A DNA stretch of 52,938 nucleotides from an uncultured Oscillospiraceae bacterium (GCA_948616425.1 CAPGBJ010000013.1:1-52938), one strand, 5' to 3'; shown: positions 41,087 through 48,992, numbered from the stretch's first letter. Numbers and translations: made by a program. The notes: generated by a model from the sequence alone, not told the origin.

Positions 41087-41200
41087 TTAACCTTGTCTCT
41101 GCTTATGCTTGGGGTTTTCGCAAATTACCATGACTTTGCCCTTGCGCTTGATGACTTTGCACTTCTCGCACATGGGCTTCACGGACGGTCTGACTTTCAT
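41087..41200 (-). CDS. rpmJ: 50S ribosomal protein L36 (zinc form)
   Basis: 37 residues: MKVRPSVKPMCEKCKVIKR and MVICENPKHKQRQG, with the C-x2-C...C...H zinc site. AGGAGG precedes the ATG. The reading frame continues open for 36 codons upstream, but the ribosome-binding site and family length fix this start. Confidence 0.98.
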   Translation of the reverse strand: MKVRPSVKPMCEKCKVIKRKGKVMVICENPKHKQRQG

Positions 41201-41416
41201 TGTTAAAACCTCCTGAATGCCTAACGGCCCCGTCGTCGTCGCGGGCTGCATATCCTTCGCTTTGCCCGAAGGGCAAAGTTCACTCATTTCGCCGCTCCTC
41301 CTCTCCAAACCGAACCCGCTTCACTGGGCTTCGGTTTGGGGGCGGCCGGCGGCCGCCTTCCCGGAGGCAAGGCTCCCGGAAAGGTCCCGGACAACGCGGT
41401 CATTGATAGTTACAAA
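41201..41416 (-). other. Hairpin-bearing spacer between infA and rpmJ
   Basis: 216 bp with the perfect hairpin CTTTGCCC/GGGCAAAG (41260-41278), a longer hairpin CCAAACCGAA/TTCGGTTTGG (41305-41339) and a palindromic GGCGGCCGGCGGCCGCC tract. No promoter is convincing. A 36-codon stretch in frame with rpmJ has its own GAGGAGGAG and ATG (41287). Confidence 0.55.
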
Positions 41417-41635
41417 TTACTTGGATCTCCAAGTGATACGGCCTCGGGTGAGGTCGTAGGGTGACATCTGAATGGTCACCTTGTCACCGGGCAGGATGCG
41501 GATGAAGTTCATCCGCAGCTTGCCGGAAATATGTGCCAGGATGATGTGTCCGTTTCCGATATCCACATGGAATGTGGTGTTGGGCAGGGCCTCGGTGACG
41601 ACGCCCTCCAATTCGATCATATCATCTTTCGCCAA
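41417..41635 (-). CDS. infA: Translation initiation factor IF-1
   Basis: 72-residue OB-fold protein that blocks the A site during initiation: DMIELEGVVTEALPNTTFHV, HISGKLRMNFIRILPGDKV and SPYDLTRGRITWRSK. The start codon is TTG at 41635, positioned by AAGGAGG; the product still reads MAKDDMIELEG. It overlaps the end of the upstream KOW gene by 14 bp, suggesting coupled translation. The TTG may keep its output low. Confidence 0.98.
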   Translation of the reverse strand: MAKDDMIELEGVVTEALPNTTFHVDIGNGHIILAHISGKLRMNFIRILPGDKVTIQMSPYDLTRGRITWRSK

Positions 41636-41921
41636 GCGTAGATCCCTCCTTGAAGGCGGCCAGCGCCCGTCTCAATGCTCGGTCGGAGACCGGTTCTCCC
41701 TGCTGCAGACTGCGGACCACCGGGTGGTCATACGCGGTCTGGCTGTCGGTCAGGTGTATCACATGGCCCAGCTTTTTGGCCTTGGGGCGGGCGATTTTCC
41801 GCCGCTTCCCGTCTGCCAGCAGAAGCATGGTCCGCTCCTGATCCACTCCCACCACGCAGAAGATACCGCCCCTGTCCCGTCCGGCAGCAGCCTGGACGAT
41901 CTGGCCTGTGTAATCAAACAT
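41622..41921 (-). CDS. KOW-domain RNA-binding protein (L14e/L27e-like)
   Basis: Product of 99 residues. The start FDYTGQIVQAAAGRDRGGIF is a KOW motif, followed by ERTMLLLADGKRRKIARPKAKKLGHV as in L14e-like RNA-binding proteins. The basic middle and position between map and infA are usual in Clostridia and some Bacilli. It overlaps map by 8 bp on one side and infA by 14 bp on the other, so three genes are chained. Likely a ribosome-associated factor; its role is not established. Confidence 0.88.
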   Translation of the reverse strand: MFDYTGQIVQAAAGRDRGGIFCVVGVDQERTMLLLADGKRRKIARPKAKKLGHVIHLTDSQTAYDHPVVRSLQQGEPVSDRALRRALAAFKEGSTLGER

Positions 41922-42690
41922 AGGCCCCGTCCTCCGTGACGGTCAGGACCTCCGGGCCGTCCTCGGTGATGAGGATGGTATTTTCGTAGTGGGCGGCCAG
42001 AGAGCCGTCCTGTGTGACGGTAGTCCAGTTGCCCTCCAGGTTTTTCACCTGCCAGCCTCCGGCGCACACCATGGGCTCCACAGCGATGGTCATGCCCGGC
42101 TGAAGCCGGGGGCCGTGACCGGCCGGGCCAAAGTTGCGCACCTCGGGGGCCTCGTGGAGCCTGGCACCCACGCCGTGGCCCACAAAGTCCCGGACCACAG
42201 AAAAACCGTTGGCCTCCACATAGACCTGGACGGCGTGGCCGATGTCGCTCACCCGGCAGCCCTGGCGGGCCTGCTTGATGCCCTCCCAGAAGCTCTGCTG
42301 GGTGACCTGGATCAGCCTGGACGCCTCGTCGCTCACCTGGCCGCAGGGGTAGGTGGCGGCGCAGTCCCCGTGGAACCCGCCGATGAAGGCGCCCACGTCG
42401 ATACTGACAATGTCCCCCTCCTTCAGCTTGCGCTGGTTGGGGATGCCGTGGATGACCACCTCGTTTACCGAGATGCAGGCCGAGCCGGGGAAGCCGCCGT
42501 AACCCAGAAAGGAGGGCTTGGCCCCGTGGCTTTCGATAAAGCGGCGGACCGCCCTGTCAATCTCGTGGGTGGTGACGCCCGGACGGACCATAGAGCCAGC
42601 CAGTGCCCGGGCCTGGGCGGTAAGCCGCCCGGCCCGGCGCATGGCCTCGATCTCCCGTTGGGATTTTAGTGATATCATTTCCAGCGCCAT
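41914..42690 (-). CDS. map: Methionine aminopeptidase, type I
   Basis: Removes initiator Met from nascent proteins, 258 residues. Metal-site residues lie in VSIDVGAFIGGFHGDCAATY (two Asp), VGHGVGARLHEAPEV (His), MTIAVEPMV (Glu) and the final SLAAHYENTILIT (Glu). ATG 42690 shares its A with the adk TGA stop (TGATG), indicating translational coupling; the frame is open far upstream inside adk, but that part is not MetAP-like. The N-terminus (ISLKSQREIEAMRRAGRL) is standard, without an SH3 extension. Confidence 0.96.
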   Translation of the reverse strand: MALEMISLKSQREIEAMRRAGRLTAQARALAGSMVRPGVTTHEIDRAVRRFIESHGAKPSFLGYGGFPGSACISVNEVVIHGIPNQRKLKEGDIVSIDVGAFIGGFHGDCAATYPCGQVSDEASRLIQVTQQSFWEGIKQARQGCRVSDIGHAVQVYVEANGFSVVRDFVGHGVGARLHEAPEVRNFGPAGHGPRLQPGMTIAVEPMVCAGGWQVKNLEGNWTTVTQDGSLAAHYENTILITEDGPEVLTVTEDGAYV

Positions 42691-43328
42691 CAGAGTCCCA
42701 GCGCCTCCATGATCACCTTGTTGGTCCCTTCTATGGTGTCCTGATTGGCCACGGGGGCCAGGATACCCTTCCCCTCGTAGAAGCCCTTCAGAGGTTCGGT
42801 CTCGGCATGGTAGACCTCCAGGCGTTTCCGGACGGTCTCGGCCCGGTCGTCCTCCCGCTGGACCAGTGTGCCGCCGCAGGCGTCGCACACGCCCTCCGCC
42901 TTGGGAGGACGGGCCTTCACATGGTAGGGGGTACCACAGTTCTGACACACCCGGCGGCCCGACATGCGCTCCTCAATTTCCCCGTCGGAAATTTCAATGG
43001 ACAACACTCGGTCGAAGGTGACGCCGTGCTCGTCCAGCGCCTCGGCCTGGCCGATGGTGCGGGGCACCCCGTCCAGGATAAAGCCCCTGGCGCAGTCAGG
43101 CTGTGCCAGCCGCTGGGCCACAATGCCGATAATCACCGAATCAGGCACCAGCTTACCGGCGTCCATATACCGCTTGGCCTCCAGCCCGGTGGGGGTGCCC
43201 TCCTTGATGGCGGCGCGGAGAATATTGCCGGTAGAGATGGTGGGGATCCCCAGCTTGGCGCTGAGAATCTCGGCCTGGGTCCCTTTGCCGGCGCCAGGGG
43301 CGCCCAGCAGGATCAGTTTCATACCCAT
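42690..43328 (-). CDS. adk: Adenylate kinase
   Basis: Interconverts ATP, ADP and AMP, 212 residues. P-loop GAPGAGKGTQA, AMP-binding STGNILRAAI, and GFILDGVPRTIGQAEAL, where the usual DGFPRT reads DGVPRT. The lid is the zinc-type: CQNCGTPY then CDACGG (four Cys). AAGGAG precedes the ATG. The position between secY and map is conserved in Firmicutes. Confidence 0.98.
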   Translation of the reverse strand: MGMKLILLGAPGAGKGTQAEILSAKLGIPTISTGNILRAAIKEGTPTGLEAKRYMDAGKLVPDSVIIGIVAQRLAQPDCARGFILDGVPRTIGQAEALDEHGVTFDRVLSIEISDGEIEERMSGRRVCQNCGTPYHVKARPPKAEGVCDACGGTLVQREDDRAETVRKRLEVYHAETEPLKGFYEGKGILAPVANQDTIEGTNKVIMEALGL

Positions 43329-43340
43329 AGCCGTCTCTCC

Positions 43341-44744
43341 TTACTCCAGGAAGCCCTTGTAGTGCCGCATGAGCATCTGGGCCTCCATCTGCTTCACAGT
43401 CTCCAGGGCGACGCCCACCACGATGATGACGGAGGTGCCGCCGATGGCCAGAGACTGGTAGCCCACCAGATTGCCGGTGATGATGGGCGCGATGGCAATC
43501 ACAGACAGGTACAGGGCCCCAAACATGGTAATCTTATTGAGCACCCGCATGAGGAAGTCAATGGTGGGTTTACCCGGCCGCAGACCGGGAATAAAGCCGC
43601 CGTTCTTCTTCAGGTTGTTGGCCACCTCGATGGGGTTAAAGGCCATGGTGGAGTAGAAATAGCTAAAGCCCACAATCAGCAGGAAATAGATGATGCTGTA
43701 GAAGGGGGCCGCTGTGTCAAACACCTTCATCAGGCCGCCGCCGAAACCTGGGGTCTCCTTGGTGATGCCCATAAAGCCGCAGATGGTGGCGGGCAGGGAG
43801 GCGATGGACTGGGCAAAGATGATGGGCATAACGCCCGCCATACTCACCTTCATGGGGATGTGGGTGGACTGGCCGCCGTACATCTTCCGGCCCACGACCC
43901 GCTTGGCATACTGCACGGGAATGCGCCGCTCGGCGTTGTTGATATAGACGATGAAGACCACCAGAGCCAGCATGCCGACCGCAATCAGCAGGAGCATCCA
44001 GGGGGCCAAGCCGTTTTTGGCATAGGCCGCCAACTGTTCCTGGGCCTGTTCGGCAGTGGCGCCCAAGTCGGTAAAGGTCTTCTCGCTGACATTGCCCACA
44101 CGGACATCATTCCATACCCGCAGGCCAGCGATGCCGTCGGACACCATCTTGGGGAACCGGGAGACAATGCCGGCGAATAGGATGATAGAGATACCGTTGC
44201 CAATGCCAAACTCGGTGATCTGCTCACCCAGCCACATCAAGAAGGCGGAACCGGCAGTGAAGGACAGGACAATCACCAGTCCGCCCCACCAGCCGGGCAG
44301 CCCGCCGGTGTTCACCAGCGTTCCGCCGCCGGGAAGATGCTTCACCAGACTGTAGTAGCCGAAGCCCTGAAGCAGGGCGATGGCCACGGTGGTGTACCGG
44401 GTGATGGAGGCGATCTTCTTCCGGCCCTCCTCGCCGCCCTCGCGGGCCATGCGCTCCAGCGCGGGGATGGCCACAGTGAGCAGCTGAATGATGATGGAGC
44501 TGTTGATATAGGGCTGGATGGACAAAGCAAAGACGGTGGCCATAGAGAAGGCGGAGCCGCTCATGGCGTTCATCAGGCCCAGGATACCGGTCTGGCTGTC
44601 CATATACTGACGCAGGGACGCGCTGTCGATATAGGGTACGGGGATGGCGGAGCCGAGGCGGAAGATGAGCAGGGCCATAATGGTAAAGAGCATCTTCTTT
44701 TTCAGCTCTGGGACCTTCCACGCGTTGCGGATGGTCTGAATCAT
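43341..44744 (-). CDS. secY: Protein translocase subunit SecY
   Basis: Channel of the Sec translocon, ten transmembrane helices, 467 residues. N-terminus IQTIRNAWKVPELKKKMLFT, plug-region GLMNAMSGSAFS, conserved GNGISIILFAGIVSR and cytoplasmic-loop arginine segment NAERRIPVQYAKR, end GVALETVKQMEAQMLMRHY. ATG 44744 is two bases after the rplO stop, with GGGAGGTGG inside rplO; an upstream start at 44762 has none. Confidence 0.98.
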   Translation of the reverse strand: MIQTIRNAWKVPELKKKMLFTIMALLIFRLGSAIPVPYIDSASLRQYMDSQTGILGLMNAMSGSAFSMATVFALSIQPYINSSIIIQLLTVAIPALERMAREGGEEGRKKIASITRYTTVAIALLQGFGYYSLVKHLPGGGTLVNTGGLPGWWGGLVIVLSFTAGSAFLMWLGEQITEFGIGNGISIILFAGIVSRFPKMVSDGIAGLRVWNDVRVGNVSEKTFTDLGATAEQAQEQLAAYAKNGLAPWMLLLIAVGMLALVVFIVYINNAERRIPVQYAKRVVGRKMYGGQSTHIPMKVSMAGVMPIIFAQSIASLPATICGFMGITKETPGFGGGLMKVFDTAAPFYSIIYFLLIVGFSYFYSTMAFNPIEVANNLKKNGGFIPGLRPGKPTIDFLMRVLNKITMFGALYLSVIAIAPIITGNLVGYQSLAIGGTSVIIVVGVALETVKQMEAQMLMRHYKGFLE

Positions 44745-44746
44745 AG

Positions 44747-45187
44747 TCAGACCACCTCCCACTTACCGCCGGCAGCCACAATTTTTTCCTTGGCAGAGGC
44801 GGAGAAAGCGGAAGCCTTTACAATCAGTTTCTTGGAGAGTTCGCCATTGCCCAGGATCTTCACGCCGTACTGGCACTTGGTCAGAATGCCCTTTGCCCGC
44901 AGCATATCGACATCCACCGTGGCGCCGTCCTCGAATTTCTCCAGGGCGGAGACGTTGATGGCCTCCAGGGGCTTGGCAAAAATGTTGTGGAAGCCCCGCT
45001 TGGGCAGGCGGCGGGCCAGAGGCATCTGGCCGCCCTCGAAGCCCACGCGGACGCCGCCGCCGGAGCGGGCCCACTGGCCCTTGTGGCCCCGGCCGGCGGT
45101 CTTGCCGTTGCCGGAACCGGCGCCCCGGCCCTTGCGGTAAGCCTTGGTGTTGGAGCCGGGGGCGGGGGAAAGTTCATGCAGATTCAT
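44747..45187 (-). CDS. rplO: 50S ribosomal protein L15
   Basis: 146 residues: MNLHELSPAPGSNTKAYRKG, then GRGAGSGNGKTAGRGHKGQ and RRLPKRGFHNIF. A Gly/Arg-rich N-terminal extension threads into 23S rRNA. It is followed directly by secY. Confidence 0.98.
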   Translation of the reverse strand: MNLHELSPAPGSNTKAYRKGRGAGSGNGKTAGRGHKGQWARSGGGVRVGFEGGQMPLARRLPKRGFHNIFAKPLEAINVSALEKFEDGATVDVDMLRAKGILTKCQYGVKILGNGELSKKLIVKASAFSASAKEKIVAAGGKWEVV

Positions 45188-45203
45188 GTCGTGCGCCTCC
45201 TCG

Positions 45204-45386
45204 TTAGTTTTCCTCGGTCACCTGGAGCAGGTAGCCGATGTGGGCGAGCTTGCCCCGGGTAGCCTGGTTGTCGGGCTGCACGGTGGTGTCGCCGATCTTG
45301 CGGAGGCCCAGAGCTTCGGCGGTCGCCTTGTGCTTGGCAATGCGGCCATTGAGGCTCTTGACCAGCTTAATATTCAGATTAGCCAT
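45204..45386 (-). CDS. rpmD: 50S ribosomal protein L30
   Basis: 60 residues: NIKLVKSLNGRIAKHKATAE, then LGLRKIGDTTVQPDNQATRG and the end IGYLLQVTEEN. Normal length for bacterial L30. It is 12 bp after rpsE. Confidence 0.97.
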   Translation of the reverse strand: MANLNIKLVKSLNGRIAKHKATAEALGLRKIGDTTVQPDNQATRGKLAHIGYLLQVTEEN

Positions 45387-45398
45387 TTTTGACCCTCC

Positions 45399-45899
45399 TT
45401 AACCCAAGATCTCTTCCACACTCTTGCCGCGCACGCGGGCCACTTCCTCGGGGGTGCGCAGGGACTTCAGCCCCTCGAAGGTGGCGGAGACCACGTTCTG
45501 CGGATTGTTGGAGCGCAGGCACTTGGTACGGATGTCTTTAATGCCGATGGCTTCCATCACGGCACGCACCGGGCCGCCGGCGATGACGCCGGTACCGGGG
45601 GCGGCTGGCTTCATCAGCACACGGCCGGCCCCGAACTCACCGATCACCTCATGGGGGATGGTGGTGCCGGACAGGGACACGTTGATCATGTTCTTCTTGG
45701 CGTCCTCGATGCCCTTGCGGATGGCCTCGGGCACCTCGGCGGCCTTGCCCAGGCCAAAGCCCACGCGGCCCTTCTCGTCGCCCACCACCATGAGGGCGGA
45801 GAACTTGGCCACGCGGCCGCCCTTGACGGTCTTGGATACGCGGTTCAGATAGACCAGCTTTTCAACGAACTCGCTGGGCTCTCTCTCAAATCTAGCCAT
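45399..45899 (-). CDS. rpsE: 30S ribosomal protein S5
   Basis: 166 residues with the S5 signature (EKLVYLNRVSKTVKGGRVAK, GDEKGRVGFGLGKAAEVPEA) and C-terminal part with GTGVIAGGPVRAVMEAIGIKD. It acts in decoding fidelity and mRNA unwinding at the entry site. Confidence 0.98.
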   Translation of the reverse strand: MARFEREPSEFVEKLVYLNRVSKTVKGGRVAKFSALMVVGDEKGRVGFGLGKAAEVPEAIRKGIEDAKKNMINVSLSGTTIPHEVIGEFGAGRVLMKPAAPGTGVIAGGPVRAVMEAIGIKDIRTKCLRSNNPQNVVSATFEGLKSLRTPEEVARVRGKSVEEILG

Positions 45900-45916
45900 A
45901 GTTTTTTCCTCCTCCC

Positions 45917-46276
45917 TTAGAATTGCAGGCCGCCCTCGCGGGCGCCCTCGGCCAGAGCCTTCACGCGGCCGTGGTAGACATAGCCGCCGCGGTCGAAGAC
46001 CACAGTGTCGATGCCCTTGGCCTTGGCGCGCTCCGCCACGTTTGCGCCAACCTGCTTGGCGGCGTCGGACTTGGTGCCGTCCACCTTGAAGTCCTTCTCC
46101 AGGGAAGAAGCGGAAACCAGGGTGACGCCGTTCACGTCGTCGATCACCTGGGCATAGATGTTGGTCTCACTGCGGAAAACGCACAGGCGGGGACGCTCGG
46201 GCGTGCCGGAAATCTTGGCACGCACACGCTTGTGGCGCTTAATGCGCTGGGAGCGAGTATCGGGTCTGTTGATCAT
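45917..46276 (-). CDS. rplR: 50S ribosomal protein L18
   Basis: 119 residues binding 5S rRNA: RQRIK-type start (TRSQRIKRHKRVRAKISGTP), ERPRLCVFRSETNIYAQVID and FDRGGYVYHGRVKALAEGAR. ATG 46276 is preferred to an in-frame GTG at 46285, because AAGGAGG is 10 bp from the ATG and would overlap the GTG. Confidence 0.97.
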   Translation of the reverse strand: MINRPDTRSQRIKRHKRVRAKISGTPERPRLCVFRSETNIYAQVIDDVNGVTLVSASSLEKDFKVDGTKSDAAKQVGANVAERAKAKGIDTVVFDRGGYVYHGRVKALAEGAREGGLQF

Positions 46277-46294
46277 AAGTGGCACACCTCCTTA

Positions 46295-46840
46295 TTACTT
46301 CTTGGCGCCGGTCTTACCAGCCTTGCGGCGGATGACCTCGTCAGTATACTTGATACCCTTGCCCTTGTAAGGCTCGGGGGGACGCTTCTCTCTCACTTCA
46401 GCGGCAAACTGGCCCACCTTCTGCTTGTCGCAGCCCAGGATCACAATTTTGTTGGGGCTGGGGACCTCGATGCTGATGTCCGCGTTCTCCTCCATGATAA
46501 CCTGGTGGGAATAGCCCAGGTTCATCACCAGCTTGCTGCCCTCTTTGGCCACACGGTAGCCCACGCCGTTCACATCCAGCTCCTTCTTGTAGCCCTCGGT
46601 CACGCCCACCACCATGTTGTTCAGCAGGGTGCGGGTGAGGCCGTGCAGGGAGCGGTTCTCCTTGGCGTCGTTGGGACGGGTGACCTTCAGCTCAGCGCCC
46701 TCCACGGTGATGGCCATGTTGGGGTTGAACTGCTGTGTCAGGGTGCCCTTGGGGCCCTTGACGGTGACAACATTGTTGTCCTCTACCTTGATCTCCACTC
46801 CGGCGGGAATGGCGATAGGAGCTCTACCAATTCTGGACAT
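46295..46840 (-). CDS. rplF: 50S ribosomal protein L6
   Basis: 181 residues: SRIGRAPIAIPAGVEIKVED, two alpha/beta repeats, and the signature KRPPEPYKGKGIKYTDEVI. ATG 46840 follows AAGGAGG; the open frame continues upstream into the end of rpsH without L6 similarity. Confidence 0.98.
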   Translation of the reverse strand: MSRIGRAPIAIPAGVEIKVEDNNVVTVKGPKGTLTQQFNPNMAITVEGAELKVTRPNDAKENRSLHGLTRTLLNNMVVGVTEGYKKELDVNGVGYRVAKEGSKLVMNLGYSHQVIMEENADISIEVPSPNKIVILGCDKQKVGQFAAEVREKRPPEPYKGKGIKYTDEVIRRKAGKTGAKK

Positions 46841-46853
46841 TCCTATACCCTCC

Positions 46854-47252
46854 TTACCAGATAAATGCCAGGACTTCGCCGCCGACATGGGCCTCGCGGG
46901 CCTTCTTGTCGGTCATGACGCCCTTGGACGTGGAAACAATGGCGATTCCCAGGCCGCGGAGGACCTTGGGCAGCTCGTCAGCGCCGGCGTACACCCGCAG
47001 GCCGGGCTTGGACACCCGCTTCAGGCCGGAGATGACCTTCTCCTTGCCGGCGTTGTACTTCAGGGCGATGCGGATGACGCCCTGGGTGCCGTCGTCGATG
47101 AGCTGGAAGTTCTTGATATACCCCTCGTCCAGCAGGATCTGCGCGATGGACTTCTTCATGTTGGACGCGGGCACATCCACGGTGTCATGCTTGGCGTTGT
47201 TCGCGTTGCGGATACGGGTCAGCATATCCGCGATAGGGTCGGTGATTTGCAT
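46854..47252 (-). CDS. rpsH: 30S ribosomal protein S8
   Basis: 132 residues: DPIADMLTRIRNANNAKHDT, and the 16S-binding C-terminus IVSTSKGVMTDKKAREAHVGGEV. TAGGAGG precedes the ATG. Upstream is an exceptionally long 654-bp spacer carrying its own promoter, so rpsH and downstream genes may have independent expression. Confidence 0.98.
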   Translation of the reverse strand: MQITDPIADMLTRIRNANNAKHDTVDVPASNMKKSIAQILLDEGYIKNFQLIDDGTQGVIRIALKYNAGKEKVISGLKRVSKPGLRVYAGADELPKVLRGLGIAIVSTSKGVMTDKKAREAHVGGEVLAFIW

Positions 47253-47588
47253 TGCGTGATTACCTCCTATACAGATTACCGGTTTTGTCCGGTACAGACG
47301 GCAAGGTATCGCAGGTTAGGTCGTTCCTGCGACCTGTTGACCGCCCCGCGCCTGGTTGGGGCAGGCGCATTTTTGTATTCAGGAGCTCCCAGGGCCTGTA
47401 CACGTTGGGCCCGGATTCTCCTATCAAAACCGCATGTGCGGGTTTGACCAAATGCTTCCCCGTGGAGCTCTGCCGTCCCCCGCAGGGCAAGGCTCCTTTG
47501 GAAAGGAGCTGTCAGCCACAGGCTGACTGAGGATTGTATTTCGCCGCAGGCGAAATGTGCGAAGCAGACAAGCTTGCAGAAACCTGGT

Positions 47589-47642
47589 TTACTTCGTATG
47601 TTTTGCTCCGCAAAACGCAATCCTCCGCCCCAGTGTGCGCAC
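47589..47642 (-). CDS. Possible 17-codon leader peptide
   Basis: On the minus strand a perfect Shine-Dalgarno (AGAAAGGAGGTG, 47659-47648) is followed after 7 bp by GTG 47642. The frame reads VRTLGRRIAFCGAKHTK and stops at TAA. It spans two of the hairpins. The strong ribosome-binding site is part of a palindrome, so it may be sequestered or accidental. Speculative. Confidence 0.25.
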   Translation of the reverse strand: MRTLGRRIAFCGAKHTK

Positions 47643-47788
47643 TGGGGCACCTCCTTTCTAAAGGAGGCTTTTCGCTTCCCTGCGGCCATACCACTTTCCA
47701 GAGGCTTCTGGAGTTTATACGGTACGCAGGTTAAACGCACGGCAGCGTGTGGAGCAATTTAAGTTGTCCCACGGGGACACAACGATTG

Positions 47789-47817
47789 ATTATACTCCCG
47801 AAAGGGAGGATTTGCAA
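47789..47817 (-). promoter_or_regulatory. Internal promoter of the spc operon
   Basis: On the minus strand TTGCAA (47817-47812), 17 bp, TATAAT (47794-47789). The spacer contains the palindrome CTCCC/GGGAG. The resulting leader to rpsH is about 530 nt. Confidence 0.7.
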
Positions 47818-47906
47818 GGAAAACTTCGTCCGAACACACGAGCGTGTGGACAGAGATATGCCGGAACGGAGCTTTTTCGGCTCCGTTCCGGACATTTTCA
47901 CTCTTT

Positions 47907-48092
47907 TTACCAGGAGGCCTTGCGGACTCCGGGGATCTGTCCCTTATAGGCCAGCTCGCGGAAGCAGATACGGCAGATGCCGTAGTCCCGGAGGTAGGCG
48001 TGGGGACGGCCGCACAGCTTGCAGCGGTTGTAGCGGCGGGAGGAGAACTTGGGCTCCTTCTGCTGCTTCAGGATCATAGACTTTTTAGCCAT
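47907..48092 (-). CDS. rpsN: 30S ribosomal protein S14, zinc type
   Basis: 61 residues: MAKKSMILKQQKEPKFSSRR, then CKLCGRPHAYLRDYGICRIC with the four zinc-binding Cys, then FRELAYKGQIPGVRKASW. The zinc-bearing short form is typical of Firmicutes operons. Confidence 0.98.
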   Translation of the reverse strand: MAKKSMILKQQKEPKFSSRRYNRCKLCGRPHAYLRDYGICRICFRELAYKGQIPGVRKASW

Positions 48093-48107
48093 AAATTCTT
48101 CCTCCTC

Positions 48108-48659
48108 TTAGCGGCCGGCGAAGGGAGCGCCCACCAGCTTCAGCAGCTCACGGGCCTCCTCATCGGTCTGGGCGGTGGTGCACACCACGATGTCCATGCC
48201 GCGGATCTTGTCGATCTTGTCATACTCGATCTCGGGGAAGATCAGCTGCTCCTTGATGCCCAGGGCGTAGTTGCCCCGGCCGTCGAAGGCGTCGGCGGAG
48301 ATGCCCCGGAAGTCACGGACGCGGGGCAGGGCCACGTTGAACAGGCGGTCCAGGAACTCCCACATCTTGCTGCCCCGCAGGGTGACCTTGGCGCCGATGG
48401 GCATGCCCTCACGCAGCTTAAAGTTAGCCACGGACTTCTTAGCCTTGGTGATAACCGCCTTCTGGCCGGTGATGGTGGTCAGGTCGTTGACCACGGCGTC
48501 CAGCACCTTGGCGTTCTCACGGGCCTCGCTGCAGCCCACGTTGACCACGATCTTTTCCAGGCGGGGAATCTGCATGGTGGACTTGTAGCCAAACTTCTGC
48601 ATCAGAGCAGGAGCGACCTCGTCCTGGTACAGCTTCTTCAGGTTAGGTGTATTAGCCAT
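48108..48659 (-). CDS. rplE: 50S ribosomal protein L5
   Basis: 183 residues binding 5S rRNA and contacting S13: LKKLYQDEVAPALMQKFGYK, VVNVGCSEARENAKVLDAVV, and RVRDFRGISADAFDGRGNYA. A slightly unusual Cys occurs in the VGCS segment, where VG(V/L)G is common. Confidence 0.98.
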   Translation of the reverse strand: MANTPNLKKLYQDEVAPALMQKFGYKSTMQIPRLEKIVVNVGCSEARENAKVLDAVVNDLTTITGQKAVITKAKKSVANFKLREGMPIGAKVTLRGSKMWEFLDRLFNVALPRVRDFRGISADAFDGRGNYALGIKEQLIFPEIEYDKIDKIRGMDIVVCTTAQTDEEARELLKLVGAPFAGR

Positions 48660-48674
48660 TTCGCTCCTCCTCTC

Positions 48675-48992
48675 TTAAATCTCAGCGCCGCACTTCTTGC
48701 AGACGCGGACCTTCTTGCCGTCGGCCAGCAGCTTGTGGGCGGGCCGGGTGGGCTTGTTGCACTTGGGGCACACGCGCTGCACCTTGCAGGCGTAGATGGG
48801 GGCCTCCTTCTGGAGGATGCCGCCCTGCTGGCCCTGCTGGCGGGGCTTGGTGTGGCGGGAGACCATGTTAACCTTCTCCACGATCACCTTGCCGGCCTTG
48901 GGGTCTACGGACATAACCTTGCCCTGCTTGCCCTTGTCCTTGCCAGACAGGACGACGACGGTATCGCCGCTCTTGATACTCAATTTGTTCAT
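48675..48992 (-). CDS. rplX: 50S ribosomal protein L24
   Basis: 105 residues: KOW motif SGDTVVVLSGKDKGKQGKVM, followed by VNMVSRHTKPRQQGQQGGIL. The C-terminus adds a four-Cys zinc ribbon (VCPKCNKPTRP, then VCKKCGAEI), a variant found in many Clostridia. Confidence 0.97.
   Translation of the reverse strand: MNKLSIKSGDTVVVLSGKDKGKQGKVMSVDPKAGKVIVEKVNMVSRHTKPRQQGQQGGILQKEAPIYACKVQRVCPKCNKPTRPAHKLLADGKKVRVCKKCGAEI

Larger units (their letters stand above)
47253..47906 (-). other. Hairpin-rich spacer between rpsN and rpsH
   Basis: 654 bp without a supported gene in a cluster where gaps are usually under 25 bp. Perfect short hairpins follow one another: 47492-47509, 47511-47527, 47538-47556, 47600-47616, 47628-47647, 47650-47667, 47698-47711, 47765-47779, 47795-47808, 47835-47848 and 47861-47891. 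Arms are 5-12 bp and loops 2-7 nt. A minus-strand promoter lies at 47789-47817. Open frames here (up to 154 codons) have no start signals or recognisable domains. Confidence 0.75.

Noticed and set aside
47648..47667. Resemblance of CACCTCCTTTCT to the 16S rRNA 3' end (rRNA fragment)
   Set aside because: Only about 12 bases match and no further 16S or spacer sequence is adjacent; the palindrome explains it.
47276..47740. 154-residue open frame in the rpsN-rpsH spacer
   Set aside because: No start signal or domain; it crosses all the hairpins, so it is probably an interspersed-repeat artefact.
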